Counted from the first letter of the stretch, positions 7,904-17,548 are shown. The stretch: 50,178 bases of DNA from Thermovenabulum sp049723235 (GCF_049723235.1 NZ_JBNARB010000018.1:1-50178), one strand, 5' to 3'. Made by a program: numbers and translations. Notes: generated by a model from the sequence alone, not told the origin.

Positions 7904-9791
7904 AATGAAAAAAATGCACCTTTTTGGGCTTAAGAAGGAGAAGTATATCCTTTTGGATGTGCTTCAGAAACTTGGTTCTGCGGAGATCATTGATTTGAAG
8001 GAAGAAGAGGAACTCAGGGATTTTGGTAGGGAAATCAGCGAAATAGATGCAAAATTGAACAAATTAAAGTTTGCCATTGAACTTGTAAGACCCTTTGTAA
8101 AAGAGCAAAATATTCTTTTTACGGGTAAACCTAAAATATCCAAGCAAGACCTCTCACAGCTCATCAGCAAAGAAGATGAGTATTTTTCAGTTATAGACAA
8201 GTTAAGTGAATACGACAGGAAACTATCCCAATTAAAAGGAGAAGAAGCAAAGGTAAAAAACAGCATAGATTTTCTTTTGCCCTGGGAAAAGATGGATATA
8301 CCGTTGCAGGAACTGGGTGAAACCCGAAGGGCAAAATTTGTAGCCGGGTCGATTCCTGCACGAGTATATAATGACTTTATATCAAAAATGAGAGAAGGGG
8401 AACTTCCTGCAGAAGCAATATTAATAAACGAAGGTAAGGATGAATCCTATATTTTAATTGCATATCACAAGGATGCAGAAGATAGGGTGGAAGGAATATT
8501 AAAGGATTTTTCTGTTAATATATACGATTTTGCTGAATTTAATGGGACACCTGCTGAAGCAGTAGCGAAATTAAAGGAAAAGCTATCGGAAATTGAAAAA
8601 TCAAGGGGTAAAATACACGAGGAAATAAAAAACCTCAGCGAGTATTTAATGACTTTCAAGATTTTATACGATTATTATGCGAATGAAAAGGAAAAAAGGC
8701 TCAGCTATTACCGGGCTCAGGATACTGAAAGTAGTTTTTACATGCAGGCCTGGGTACCCGAACCTGAAGTAGAAAAAGTAGAGCATCAATTAAAGAATGC
8801 CAGCGATGCAATTTATGTGGATTTTGAAGATCCCGCTGAGGATGAAAACTTCCCGGTACTTCTTAAAAACCCGAGGATTGTCACACCCTTCGAGCTGGTT
8901 ACAGAACTTTACAGCCTCCCCGATCCCAGGGGTATAGACCCAAATATTTTTATGGCACCTTTCTACTTTGTATTTTTTGGCATGATGGTGAGCGATGCAG
9001 GATATGGACTTGTGTTATCCCTGCTTTCCGGCTTTGCAATGATGAAACTGAAAATATCCGGCATGGCCAGGAAACTGGTAGAACTTTTATTCTTAGGAGG
9101 AATTTCTACATTTATCTGGGGAGCCATATTCGGCAGCTGGTTTGGCGATTTGATAAAATTGCCGCCTCTATGGCTTAACCCATTAGATAATCCTTTAGCG
9201 GTGATGTACCTTAGCTTTGCTTTAGGATTGATTCAGATTTACTTCGGAATAATTCTGAGCGCTTATAAAAATATAAGAAACGGTAAAATGGCAGATGCCT
9301 TGATGGACCAGGGTTTGTGGCTGGTTTTCTTAAGCGGGCTTGTTATGTTTGCTTTTCCGCAAACAGCCGGTTTTGCAAAGTACATTGCAATGGCCGGGGC
9401 TATTGGCCTGGTATTAACCCAGGGGAGAACGCAAAGAAGTGTAATAAAAAAGTTCACTTCCGGACTCTTGAGCCTGTACAATGTTACCGGTTATTTAAGT
9501 GATGTCCTGTCCTATTCAAGACTTCTGGCTTTAGGCCTCGCCACCGGAGTTATAGCAATGGTAATAAATACCATGGCAAGACTGGTGGGGGTAAATTTAA
9601 TAGGGTATATTTTCATGTTTGTGATAATGGCGGGAGGACATCTATTTAACGTTGCGGTAAACGCACTGGGTGCTTATGTTCACAGCAGCCGTCTCCAGTA
9701 TATTGAGTTTTTCAGCAAATTTTACGATGGCGGTGGAAAACCTTTCGACCCGTTAAGGGTTAAAACCAATTACGTGGATATAAATGAATGA
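7890..9791 (+). CDS. ntpI: V-type ATPase subunit I (a subunit)
   Basis: Membrane stator subunit that forms the ion half-channels against the K ring. The 633-residue protein has a soluble coiled-coil N-terminal half (to about 340) and a C-terminal half with about seven or eight membrane helices. The essential arginine of the family is Arg544, within DVLSYSRLLALGLATG. FFGMMVSDAGYGL and GGHLFNVAVNALGAYVHSSRLQYIEFF are further family signatures. The start MAIVKM agrees with family N-termini; it overlaps the preceding gene by 14 bases, implying coupling. Confidence 0.93.
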   Translation: MAIVKMKKMHLFGLKKEKYILLDVLQKLGSAEIIDLKEEEELRDFGREISEIDAKLNKLKFAIELVRPFVKEQNILFTGKPKISKQDLSQLISKEDEYFSVIDKLSEYDRKLSQLKGEEAKVKNSIDFLLPWEKMDIPLQELGETRRAKFVAGSIPARVYNDFISKMREGELPAEAILINEGKDESYILIAYHKDAEDRVEGILKDFSVNIYDFAEFNGTPAEAVAKLKEKLSEIEKSRGKIHEEIKNLSEYLMTFKILYDYYANEKEKRLSYYRAQDTESSFYMQAWVPEPEVEKVEHQLKNASDAIYVDFEDPAEDENFPVLLKNPRIVTPFELVTELYSLPDPRGIDPNIFMAPFYFVFFGMMVSDAGYGLVLSLLSGFAMMKLKISGMARKLVELLFLGGISTFIWGAIFGSWFGDLIKLPPLWLNPLDNPLAVMYLSFALGLIQIYFGIILSAYKNIRNGKMADALMDQGLWLVFLSGLVMFAFPQTAGFAKYIAMAGAIGLVLTQGRTQRSVIKKFTSGLLSLYNVTGYLSDVLSYSRLLALGLATGVIAMVINTMARLVGVNLIGYIFMFVIMAGGHLFNVAVNALGAYVHSSRLQYIEFFSKFYDGGGKPFDPLRVKTNYVDINE

Positions 9792-9839
9792 TATAAATGA
9801 ATAAAAAATTACATTTTCATCTTAAGGAGGAGGTACATT

Positions 9840-10319
9840 ATGGAAATCACAATTGGTCAAGTAATTGCACTATTGGGAGCTGCTATGGCGGTATTTTTGC
9901 CGGGTGTGGGTTCGGCAAAAGGAGTAGGAATGGTGGGTGAAGCTGCTGCAGGAGTGGTAACGGAAGACCCCAATAAATTCAGCCAGACTCTTATCTTACA
10001 GGCACTTCCCGGTACGCAGGGCATTTACGGACTTTTGACGGGGTTCGTAGCCATGCAGAAAATTGGATTACTTGGCGGAGGGCTGGTATCGCTTAATATC
10101 TATCAGGGCTTACTGGTTTTCGCAGCATGCCTTCCCATTGCAATAGTAGGGCTTCTTTCAGCCATTGCCCAGGCGAGAGCTGCAGCAGCCGGTGTAGGTA
10201 TTATTGCGAAAAGGCCCGAAGAACTGGCAAAAGGTATTACCTACGCAGCTATGGTTGAAACCTATGCGGTTCTTTCACTCCTTGCCTCAATACTCATGCT
10301 CTTTGGCATTAAATTTTAA
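9840..10319 (+). CDS. ntpK: V-type ATPase subunit K (proteolipid ring), probable Na+ type
   Basis: A 159-residue, four-helix double-hairpin proteolipid that forms the rotor ring. It closely resembles Enterococcus hirae NtpK along its length. The residues matching the Na+ ligands of NtpK (Leu61, Thr64, Gln65, Gln110, Glu139) are all present here as Leu56, Thr59, Gln60, Gln111 and Glu140, in LPGTQG, IAQARAAAAG and AAMVETYA. Only the second hairpin carries the carboxylate. The ATG follows AAGGAGGAGG at 9823-9832. A Na+-coupled enzyme is the inference; the family assignment is secure. Confidence 0.94.
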   Translation: MEITIGQVIALLGAAMAVFLPGVGSAKGVGMVGEAAAGVVTEDPNKFSQTLILQALPGTQGIYGLLTGFVAMQKIGLLGGGLVSLNIYQGLLVFAACLPIAIVGLLSAIAQARAAAAGVGIIAKRPEELAKGITYAAMVETYAVLSLLASILMLFGIKF

Positions 10320-10331
10320 GGAGTGCTTAAA

Positions 10332-10931
10332 ATGCAGGGAATAACGAGGATAAAGGAAAAGATAATGGAGGAGGCCGAAAAGGAAAAGGCCAGAATACTG
10401 AGCGAAGCAGAAAAAAAAGCTGAAGAGATTTTTGAAAAGGCAAAAAGAAAAGCCGAAGAAATAGAGCACACCCTGTTGGAGAAAGCTAAAAAGCAGGCAG
10501 AAGAGGAAAAAAGGAAAATAATTTCCATGGCGGAACTGGAAGAGAAAAAGAGGCTTTTGCAGGCAAAGCAGGAAATCATAGATCTGGTTTTTAAAGAGGC
10601 CGAGGATAAAATAAGGCAAATGGAGGAAGAAAGATATAAGAAACTTTTCTTTGAAATGTTGATAGAAAGTGCAGAAGGCGATGAAGAACTGATAATTGCA
10701 GAAAACGATAGATCAAGGATTACGGAAGACTTTCTTAAAAAAGTAAATGAAGAATTAGTAAAAAAAGGCAAGAAAGGAAATTTGAAAATAGTCTCATTTT
10801 CCAAGGATATTACCGGAGGCTTTATCCTCAGGTCAAAAAACGTAGAAATTAACGGCAGCTTTGACTATCTGGTTTCCATTAAGAGGGAAGAGCTGGAGAC
10901 CGAAATAGCAAGAATCCTTTTTGAGGAGTGA
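10332..10931 (+). CDS. ntpE: V-type ATPase subunit E (peripheral stalk)
   Basis: Stator subunit partnering subunit G. The protein has 199 residues from the ATG at 10332, which has AAGGAG at 10318-10323; an upstream GTG at 10323 lies inside that site and is less likely. The N-terminal half (to about 105) is a long charged helix rich in EKAKRKAEE-type repeats. The C-terminal half is the globular E domain ending in ITGGFILRSKNVEINGSFDY, a typical subunit E segment. It sits 12 bases after the K gene and just ahead of the C gene. Confidence 0.88.
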   Translation: MQGITRIKEKIMEEAEKEKARILSEAEKKAEEIFEKAKRKAEEIEHTLLEKAKKQAEEEKRKIISMAELEEKKRLLQAKQEIIDLVFKEAEDKIRQMEEERYKKLFFEMLIESAEGDEELIIAENDRSRITEDFLKKVNEELVKKGKKGNLKIVSFSKDITGGFILRSKNVEINGSFDYLVSIKREELETEIARILFEE

Positions 10932-10935
10932 TAAT

Positions 10936-11937
10936 ATGCCGAAGGAGCAAGAATTTCTGTATGCCTCCGGCAGAATAAGGTATCTGGAAACTAAACTTTT
11001 AAATAAAAACCTCGTAGACAGGTTAATGGAAGCCGAGTCGGTAGAAGGGGTAATAAAAGCTCTTGGCGACACCGCTTACGCCGAGGATTTCGGAGAAATA
11101 GATAACATTTATGAATTTGAAGAGGTTCTGGAAAATAATTTATTAAAGACGTTAAAAACCATTTCCGATTCCATTAAAGATAACAGGATAATAAGGTATT
11201 TTACATTGAAGTACGATTACCACAACCTGAAAGTATGCGTTAAAGGAAAAATAATGGGGGACTTAAAAAAAGAGTATTTTTCAAAATTGGGTTTACCCGC
11301 AGAACACTATATAAAGTTTGCTTATGAAGAAAAATCCGATGAACTGCCGAAGAATATTCAGGATGCTTTTAATAAGGCGATGGCAATTTACGAAGAAACT
11401 CTCGATCCTCAGCAAATAGATATTTATCTGGACAAAGTTTTATTCGAGGAGTTAGAAAGCATTGTAAAGGATATTAAAGATCCCTTTTTAGAGGGATACC
11501 ACAAAGCTTATGTGGATTTATTAAATATAAAAACCTTTGTAAGGGTTAAAAACATGAATATGGATTTACGGGTACTTTTAAAGGCATTATTGCCGGGAGG
11601 AAGCATACCCGTAGAATTCTTTGAGAAAAAATTTCAGGAACCTATTGAGGAACTGGCAGAATCACTATCTTCAAAGGACTATTACGGTGTAATTAAGGAA
11701 GGAATAGAAAACTGGATGGAAACAAAAAATCCATCCCATTATGAGAAACTTATGGATAATTATCTCATCAATTATTTGAAGAAAGGGCTTTATAAACCCT
11801 TCGGTATAGAACCGGTGATAGGGTATTTGGGAGCCAAGGAACATGAAATAAAGGTTTTAAGAATTATTCTGGTAGGGAAGATAAATGGGATTAAGGAAGA
11901 TTTTATAGAGGAGAGGTTGAGAGAACTTTATGTATAA
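10936..11937 (+). CDS. ntpC: V-type ATPase subunit C (rotor cap, NtpC)
   Basis: The d/C subunit that couples the central stalk to the K ring. The protein has 333 residues from the ATG at 10936, supported by GAGGAG at 10923-10928 overlapping the end of the E gene. It is mainly helical, with the typical YASGRIRYLETKLL N-terminus and KVLRIILVGKINGI near the C-terminus. The preceding TTG at 10921 would add five residues lacking in relatives. It overlaps the next gene by eight bases. Confidence 0.88.
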   Translation: MPKEQEFLYASGRIRYLETKLLNKNLVDRLMEAESVEGVIKALGDTAYAEDFGEIDNIYEFEEVLENNLLKTLKTISDSIKDNRIIRYFTLKYDYHNLKVCVKGKIMGDLKKEYFSKLGLPAEHYIKFAYEEKSDELPKNIQDAFNKAMAIYEETLDPQQIDIYLDKVLFEELESIVKDIKDPFLEGYHKAYVDLLNIKTFVRVKNMNMDLRVLLKALLPGGSIPVEFFEKKFQEPIEELAESLSSKDYYGVIKEGIENWMETKNPSHYEKLMDNYLINYLKKGLYKPFGIEPVIGYLGAKEHEIKVLRIILVGKINGIKEDFIEERLRELYV

Positions 11938-12259
11938 GATAGGAGTTATCGGGGATAAGGATACGGTACTTTCCTTCAAATCCATAGGAGTAGACACCTT
12001 CCCTGCCATAGACGAGAAGGAAGCTTATGAAAAATTGCTTAAACTTTCCAAGGAAAATTACGCGGTAATATTTGTCACGGAACAGCTGGCAGCAAAAATG
12101 GAAGATAAATTAAGCGTTTTTAGAGAGAAGTTACTGCCTATAATTACATTAATTCCGAGCAACAGAGGTACGCTGGGCATTGGGATTAACAGTGTTAAGA
12201 AATCTGTGGAAAAAGCTATTGGAGTAGATATCATATTTGAAAGAGAGGGAAGGGAATGA
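11930..12259 (+). CDS. V-type ATPase subunit F
   Basis: A 109-residue regulatory central-stalk subunit with a Rossmann-like fold. MYKIGVIGDKDTVLSFKSIG at the start and FVTEQLAAKM in the middle are family hallmarks. It overlaps subunit C by eight bases and subunit A by four (ATGA), so the operon is tightly coupled here. In the E. hirae operon this position is called ntpG. Confidence 0.9.
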   Translation: MYKIGVIGDKDTVLSFKSIGVDTFPAIDEKEAYEKLLKLSKENYAVIFVTEQLAAKMEDKLSVFREKLLPIITLIPSNRGTLGIGINSVKKSVEKAIGVDIIFEREGRE

Positions 12260-14028
12260 GCCAGGGTGTAGTAGTCAAGGTTTCCGGTCCGCTGGTAGTA
12301 GCCACCAATTTGCCCGAAGCAAAGATGTTCGACGTGGTAAGGGTAGGGCATCAGGGACTTATTGGGGAAGTTATCGAAATAAGAGGAGAAAGGGTATCCA
12401 TTCAGGTTTACGAAGAAACTTCGGGAATTGGACCAGGCGACCCTGTGGTATCAACAGGGCAGCCTCTCAGCGTAGAATTGGGACCGGGAATGCTTGAAGG
12501 CATTTTTGATGGTATTCAAAGACCTCTTGATGTGATCGTAAATCGAGCTGGCAGCTTTATTACAAGAGGTATAGATGTTCCCGCATTGAACAGGGAAAAG
12601 AAGTGGTATTTTAAACCTGTAGCGAAAAAGGGAGATAGGGTTACCGGCGGAGATATCCTGGGTACAGTCCAGGAAACCGTCATCGTAGAGCACAGGATAA
12701 TGGTTCCCCCTTATGTAGAGGGAGTGGTAGAGGAAATAAAGGAAGGGGAATTCACGGTTACCGAAGTTGTTGCTAAAATAAGAAAAGATGATGGTACCGT
12801 AGTTGATGTAACAATGATGCAAAAATGGCCCGTTCGAAAGACGAGGCCCTATAAACAAAAACTTCCCCCCGAAATCCCCATGGCAACGGGGCAAAGGGTT
12901 ATAGATACTTTGTTTCCGGTAACAAAGGGAGGAACCGCCTGTATACCGGGGCCCTTCGGAAGCGGAAAGACCGTTGTCCAGCATCAGTTAGCAAAGTGGG
13001 CGGATGCGGAAATAGTAGTTTATATAGGGTGCGGTGAGCGCGGTAACGAGATGACGGACGTATTGATGGAGTTCCCCGAATTGAAGGACCCGAAAACGGG
13101 AGAACCCCTTATGAAACGAACTGTACTCATTGCCAATACCTCTAACATGCCGGTAGCAGCCCGCGAAGCTTCCATTTACACCGGTATTACCATTGCAGAA
13201 TATTTCAGGGATATGGGATACAGCGTAGCACTTATGGCGGACTCTACATCTCGATGGGCAGAAGCTTTAAGGGAAATGTCGGGACGACTTGAAGAAATGC
13301 CCGGTGAAGAGGGTTATCCTGCATATCTGTCAAGGCGCTTGGCGGAGTTTTACGAAAGAGCGGGCAGGGTAATTTGTCTTGGTAAGGATGAAAGAGAAGG
13401 GGCGCTTACCGTAGTAGGTGCGGTTTCACCGCCCGGCGGAGACCTTTCCGAGCCGGTTACTCAGGCTACCCTCAGGGTAGTGAAGGTATTCTGGGCCCTT
13501 GATGCACAGCTGGCTTATGCGAGACATTTCCCAGCAATAAACTGGTTGACCAGCTACTCCCTGTATTCGGATACCGTAGAAAAGTATATGAACGGTAAGA
13601 TAGACAGGAGCTGGGGAGAATTAAGGGCAACGGCCATCCGGTTATTGCAGGATGAAGCTAACCTTCAGGAAATCGTGAGGTTGGTAGGTATAGATGCGCT
13701 TTCCACCAAAGATAGGCTTATACTGGAAGTAGCCCGTTCCATAAGGGAAGATTTCCTGCATCAAAACGCTTTTCACGAAGTGGATACCTACACCTCCCTT
13801 CAAAAGCAATTCAGGATGCTGAAATTAATACTTTTATTCTACGAGGAAGCACAGAAGGCTCTGGATAAAGGAGCACCTTTTGTAAAACTGGAAAAACTTC
13901 CGGTCAGGGAAAGAATAGCCAGGGCAAAGTACGTAAAAGAAGAGGATATTGCAATTTTCGACGAAATTGAAGAGCAAATTAAGGAAGAAATCGCAGGGCT
14001 CCTCGAAGGGGGTGAAGTATATGCTTAA
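12256..14028 (+). CDS. ntpA: V-type ATPase catalytic subunit A
   Basis: The nucleotide-hydrolysing subunit of the V1 head. At 590 residues it has the normal length for bacterial/archaeal A subunits, including the non-homologous insert of A subunits (about 110-185), which rules out F-type beta. The P-loop is GPFGSGKT at 232-239. ADSTSRWAEALREMSGRLEEM and VSPPGGDLSEPV follow, both diagnostic for A subunits. The ATG overlaps the F gene stop, and the gene's end overlaps the B gene by eight bases. Confidence 0.97.
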   Translation: MSQGVVVKVSGPLVVATNLPEAKMFDVVRVGHQGLIGEVIEIRGERVSIQVYEETSGIGPGDPVVSTGQPLSVELGPGMLEGIFDGIQRPLDVIVNRAGSFITRGIDVPALNREKKWYFKPVAKKGDRVTGGDILGTVQETVIVEHRIMVPPYVEGVVEEIKEGEFTVTEVVAKIRKDDGTVVDVTMMQKWPVRKTRPYKQKLPPEIPMATGQRVIDTLFPVTKGGTACIPGPFGSGKTVVQHQLAKWADAEIVVYIGCGERGNEMTDVLMEFPELKDPKTGEPLMKRTVLIANTSNMPVAAREASIYTGITIAEYFRDMGYSVALMADSTSRWAEALREMSGRLEEMPGEEGYPAYLSRRLAEFYERAGRVICLGKDEREGALTVVGAVSPPGGDLSEPVTQATLRVVKVFWALDAQLAYARHFPAINWLTSYSLYSDTVEKYMNGKIDRSWGELRATAIRLLQDEANLQEIVRLVGIDALSTKDRLILEVARSIREDFLHQNAFHEVDTYTSLQKQFRMLKLILLFYEEAQKALDKGAPFVKLEKLPVRERIARAKYVKEEDIAIFDEIEEQIKEEIAGLLEGGEVYA

Positions 14029-15403
14029 GGAATATAAAACGGCAAGGGAAATAGCGGGCCCTCTAATGCTTGTGGAAGGTGTGGAAGGAGTAAAATACAA
14101 CGAGCTCGTGGAGATTGAGACCGGCCAGGGGGAAATAAGGAGGGGCCAGGTTCTGGAAGTAAACGGAGATAAAGCACTCGTTCAGCTTTTTGAAGGTTCT
14201 ACCGGGCTTAATATAAATGACTGTAAAGTAAGATTCCTTGGGAAAAGCATAGAACTCGGCGTTTCCCTGGATATGCTGGGCAGGGTTTTTGATGGTTTCG
14301 GAAGACCGAAGGACAATGGCCCCAAGATAATACCGGAAAAGAAATTGGATATTAACGGCAACCCTATAAACCCTGCGGCAAGGGATTATCCTTCCGAATT
14401 TATTCAAACGGGTATTTCCGCCATTGACGGCTTGAATACTCTGGTAAGAGGACAAAAACTTCCTATTTTCTCGGGATCCGGTCTTCCCCATTCTCAGTTA
14501 GCAGCTCAAATAGCAAGACAGGCAAAGGTACTGGGGACGGAAAGTAAGTTTGCGGTAGTTTTTGCAGCCATGGGTATCACCTTTGAAGAAGCCGATTACT
14601 TCATAAGCGATTTTAAGAGAACCGGGGCAATCGATCGTTCGGTGCTTTTTATAAACCTTGCCAATGACCCGGCTATTGAAAGGATCGCTACTCCGAGAAT
14701 GGCCCTTACCTGTGCCGAGTATTTAGCTTACGAAAAGGATATGCACGTTCTCGTTATATTAACGGATATGACCAACTACTGCGAAGCGTTGAGGGAAGTT
14801 TCAGCAGCAAGAAAGGAAGTGCCCGGAAGAAGGGGGTATCCTGGGTATCTTTATACCGACCTTTCCACCATTTACGAACGAGCGGGAAGGATAAGGGGCA
14901 AAAATGGGTCAATTACTCAAATCCCTATATTGACCATGCCGGAAGACGATAAAACCCATCCCATCCCCGACCTGACGGGTTACATCACCGAAGGCCAGAT
15001 TATTTTGAGCAGGGAACTTTTCAGAAAGGGCATATATCCTCCAATCGACGTTCTGCCATCCCTTTCCCGTTTGAAGGATAAGGGAATAGGCCGCGGGAAG
15101 ACGAGAGAGGATCATGCGGATACCATGAACCAGCTTTTTGCTTCCTATGCCCGGGGTAAACAGGCAAAGGAATTAGCGGTAATCCTTGGTGAAGCTGCAC
15201 TGTCAGATACCGATAAACTTTACGCAAAATTTGCGGATGAATTCGAAAGAAGGTATGTGGCTCAAAGGGAGGATGAAGACAGGAGCATAGAAGAAACCCT
15301 TAACATTGGCTGGGAACTTCTCACGATATTACCCAAAGCTGAGCTTAAACGTATCAGGGACGAATATATCGAAAAATATCTACCTAAAAAAGGAGAAGAA
15401 TAA
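14021..15403 (+). CDS. ntpB: V-type ATPase subunit B
   Basis: The non-catalytic nucleotide-fold subunit alternating with A in the V1 head. The protein has 460 residues from the ATG at 14021, preceded by GGGGGTGAAG. As expected for B subunits, the P-loop is degenerate (GSGLPHSQLAAQIARQA). ILTDMTNYCEALREVSAARKE and RRGYPGYLYTDLSTIYERAG are strong family segments. The longer upstream frame, starting within subunit A, has no ribosome-binding site. Confidence 0.97.
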   Translation: MLKEYKTAREIAGPLMLVEGVEGVKYNELVEIETGQGEIRRGQVLEVNGDKALVQLFEGSTGLNINDCKVRFLGKSIELGVSLDMLGRVFDGFGRPKDNGPKIIPEKKLDINGNPINPAARDYPSEFIQTGISAIDGLNTLVRGQKLPIFSGSGLPHSQLAAQIARQAKVLGTESKFAVVFAAMGITFEEADYFISDFKRTGAIDRSVLFINLANDPAIERIATPRMALTCAEYLAYEKDMHVLVILTDMTNYCEALREVSAARKEVPGRRGYPGYLYTDLSTIYERAGRIRGKNGSITQIPILTMPEDDKTHPIPDLTGYITEGQIILSRELFRKGIYPPIDVLPSLSRLKDKGIGRGKTREDHADTMNQLFASYARGKQAKELAVILGEAALSDTDKLYAKFADEFERRYVAQREDEDRSIEETLNIGWELLTILPKAELKRIRDEYIEKYLPKKGEE

Positions 15404-15405
15404 TT

Positions 15406-16032
15406 ATGGAATTACGGGTAAACCCTACCCGAATGGAATTAACCAGGTTAAAAAGAAGGCTTGTGACCGCAAAAAGAGGTCACAAGCTCTTAAAGGATAA
15501 ACAGGATGAGCTTATAAAAAAGTTCATCGACATGGTAAAACAAAATAAAGAGCTGAGGGAAGAAGTAGAGAGGGAGCTGGTGCAGGCCTTTAAGAATTTT
15601 ACGATGGCCAGGAGTCAGATGCCCTCAAAGGTGCTGGAAGAAAGTCTTTTAATCCCTGCAGCTACGGTTGGTATAAATATAAAGAGCCAGAATATAATGA
15701 GCGTAAATATTCCCAGAATAGTCATAGAAAAAAGCGAAGTAAAGAGCTTATATCCCTATGGGTTTTCAAGCACCTCTGGCGAGCTGGATGGAGCCATTTC
15801 CACTTTGGCAGAGCTTCTTCCCAAAATGCTTAAACTTGCCGAAATGGAAAAGGCCTGCCAGCTTATGGCCGACGAAATCGAAAAGACCCGAAGAAGGGTA
15901 AATGCTTTAGAGTACGTGATGATTCCTCAGCTTCAGGAGACAATAAAATATATTACAATGAAATTGGATGAAAACGAGAGAGGTAACAGAACGCGGCTGA
16001 TGAAAATAAAAGAGATGGTAATGAAAGGTTAA
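15406..16032 (+). CDS. ntpD: V-type ATPase subunit D (central stalk)
   Basis: The 208-residue rotor shaft, a long antiparallel coiled coil at both termini. The N-terminus has LRVNPTRMELTRLKRRLVTA and GHKLLKDKQDELIKKF, and the C-terminal helix has RRVNALEYVMIPQLQETIKY; all are standard for subunit D. The start is two bases after the B stop, with AAAGGAG at 15389-15395. It is the last gene of the V-ATPase operon and is followed at once by a terminator. Confidence 0.95.
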   Translation: MELRVNPTRMELTRLKRRLVTAKRGHKLLKDKQDELIKKFIDMVKQNKELREEVERELVQAFKNFTMARSQMPSKVLEESLLIPAATVGINIKSQNIMSVNIPRIVIEKSEVKSLYPYGFSSTSGELDGAISTLAELLPKMLKLAEMEKACQLMADEIEKTRRRVNALEYVMIPQLQETIKYITMKLDENERGNRTRLMKIKEMVMKG

Positions 16033-16043
16033 ATTAAATTAAG

Positions 16044-16080
16044 CAGGTTAGATAGAATAAATCTGTCTAACCTGTTTTTT
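16044..16080 (+). terminator. Intrinsic terminator of the V-ATPase operon
   Basis: A 13-base stem with one G-T pair (16044-16056 with 16062-16074) has a five-base loop and is followed by six T. It separates the V-ATPase genes from the sigma-54 activator gene. Confidence 0.85.
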
Positions 16081-16099
16081 ATAATCAGGAGTGAGTATA

Positions 16100-17548
16100 A
16101 TGTCAGATATAAAAAATGAAAACTTTTTTGAGGATAAATACCTTATAGACATGCTGAACAAAATATTTGACCCTATTCCAATTCCAATGATATTAGTTGA
16201 CAGGGAAACAAAAGTAAAGGTTATAAATAATAGCTTTTGTGAGTTTTTAGGCTATTCAAAAGAGGAGATGATAGGGAGAAGAGTTTATGATATAGATGAA
16301 AATACTAGATTTCCTTATGTATTTAAAACGAAAAAAGCAGAGATTGCATGGAAGCATCGTTTCAAAAACGGAAAAACTGCAATTGTACACAGGATTCCGG
16401 TTATGGATGATGATGGTAATGTTATTTATGGATTTGGAATGGTTCTTTTCAAAGATATAGCAGAATTTGAAGAAACTATCAAAAAAAATAAATTACTAGA
16501 ATCGGAATTAGATCTTTATAAAACACGTTTAAAAGAACTAACAGGAGCCAGATATTCTTGGGAAAATATTATTGGAGAAAGTGAAAAAATGAAAAGAGCA
16601 AAATTTCTTGCAAGAAAAGCTGCAGCGACTGACTCCAATATTTTGCTCTTAGGAGAGAGTGGAACAGGGAAAGAACTGTTTGCTCACGCTATACATAACG
16701 ACAGCAGGAGAAATAATTTTCCTTTTGTAAAAATTAACTGTGCAGCTATACCATCAGAGCTATTAGAATCGGAACTATTTGGGTATGAAGAAGGTGCTTT
16801 TACGGGTGCTAAAAAAGGTGGGAAAATTGGGAAATTTGAGCTGGCAAACAAAGGTACCATATTCCTTGATGAGATATCAGAAATGCCACTGGGAATGCAG
16901 GCAAAAATTCTCAGAGTACTTCAAGAAAAAGAGATAGATAGAGTTGGAGGTATAACACCAATCCCTGTCGATGTGCGTATTATAGCCGCTACAAACAAAG
17001 ACTTGAAAAAGCTTGTGAAGGAGAATAAGTTTAGGGAAGATCTTTACTATAGAATTAATGTTATGACAATTGAAATACCACCGCTTAGAGAAAGACTTGA
17101 AGACATTGAAATATTAGCAAATTATCTTTTAAAAAAGCTGTCTAATCAGATGGGGAAATATATTTCTGGTATTTCGAAGGAAGCAGTGGAGCTGTTAAAA
17201 GGATATTCCTGGCCGGGAAATGTACGAGAACTAGAAAATGTGCTGGAAAGGGCCATAAATCTTACAGATTCGGATTATATCTCGCAAGAACATCTCCCTA
17301 TTTACATCACAAGGCCCGAAGCTAAGAAACAAAGGTTCTTTACAGAAATAACTTTTGATTATAGTCTTAGAAAGGTTGTTGAACAAGCTGAAAAAGAGGC
17401 AATAAAGGATTGTCTGAGGTATACTAAAGGAAATAAGCGATTGGCTGCAAAAATTCTAAAAATAAGTCGTTCCAGACTATATGAAAAACTGAAAAAATAC
17501 AATTTAGAAAATAATTTAAATAAAGAAGATAAAAATAATTTGTCCTGA
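16100..17548 (+). CDS. Sigma-54-dependent transcriptional activator (PAS-AAA+-Fis)
   Basis: Enhancer-binding protein of 482 residues. A PAS sensor spans about 22-125 (ILVDRETKVKVINNSFCEFL), a linker helix follows, and the AAA+ domain spans about 155-390 with Walker A GESGTGKE at 185-192 and the sigma-54 contact loop GAFTGA at 232-237. A Fis-type helix-turn-helix lies at the C-terminus (NKRLAAKILKISRSRLYEKL). No receiver domain is present, so a small-molecule or redox signal to the PAS domain is likely. The ATG at 16100 follows CAGGAGTG. It very probably drives the downstream operon, whose upstream repeats begin at its own stop codon. Confidence 0.93.
   Translation: MSDIKNENFFEDKYLIDMLNKIFDPIPIPMILVDRETKVKVINNSFCEFLGYSKEEMIGRRVYDIDENTRFPYVFKTKKAEIAWKHRFKNGKTAIVHRIPVMDDDGNVIYGFGMVLFKDIAEFEETIKKNKLLESELDLYKTRLKELTGARYSWENIIGESEKMKRAKFLARKAAATDSNILLLGESGTGKELFAHAIHNDSRRNNFPFVKINCAAIPSELLESELFGYEEGAFTGAKKGGKIGKFELANKGTIFLDEISEMPLGMQAKILRVLQEKEIDRVGGITPIPVDVRIIAATNKDLKKLVKENKFREDLYYRINVMTIEIPPLRERLEDIEILANYLLKKLSNQMGKYISGISKEAVELLKGYSWPGNVRELENVLERAINLTDSDYISQEHLPIYITRPEAKKQRFFTEITFDYSLRKVVEQAEKEAIKDCLRYTKGNKRLAAKILKISRSRLYEKLKKYNLENNLNKEDKNNLS

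Noticed and set aside
12237..12497. Alternative-frame reading at the start of ntpA
   Set aside because: It overlaps the conserved A subunit N-terminus in another frame, and its Gly/Arg/Ser-rich product is a frame shadow.
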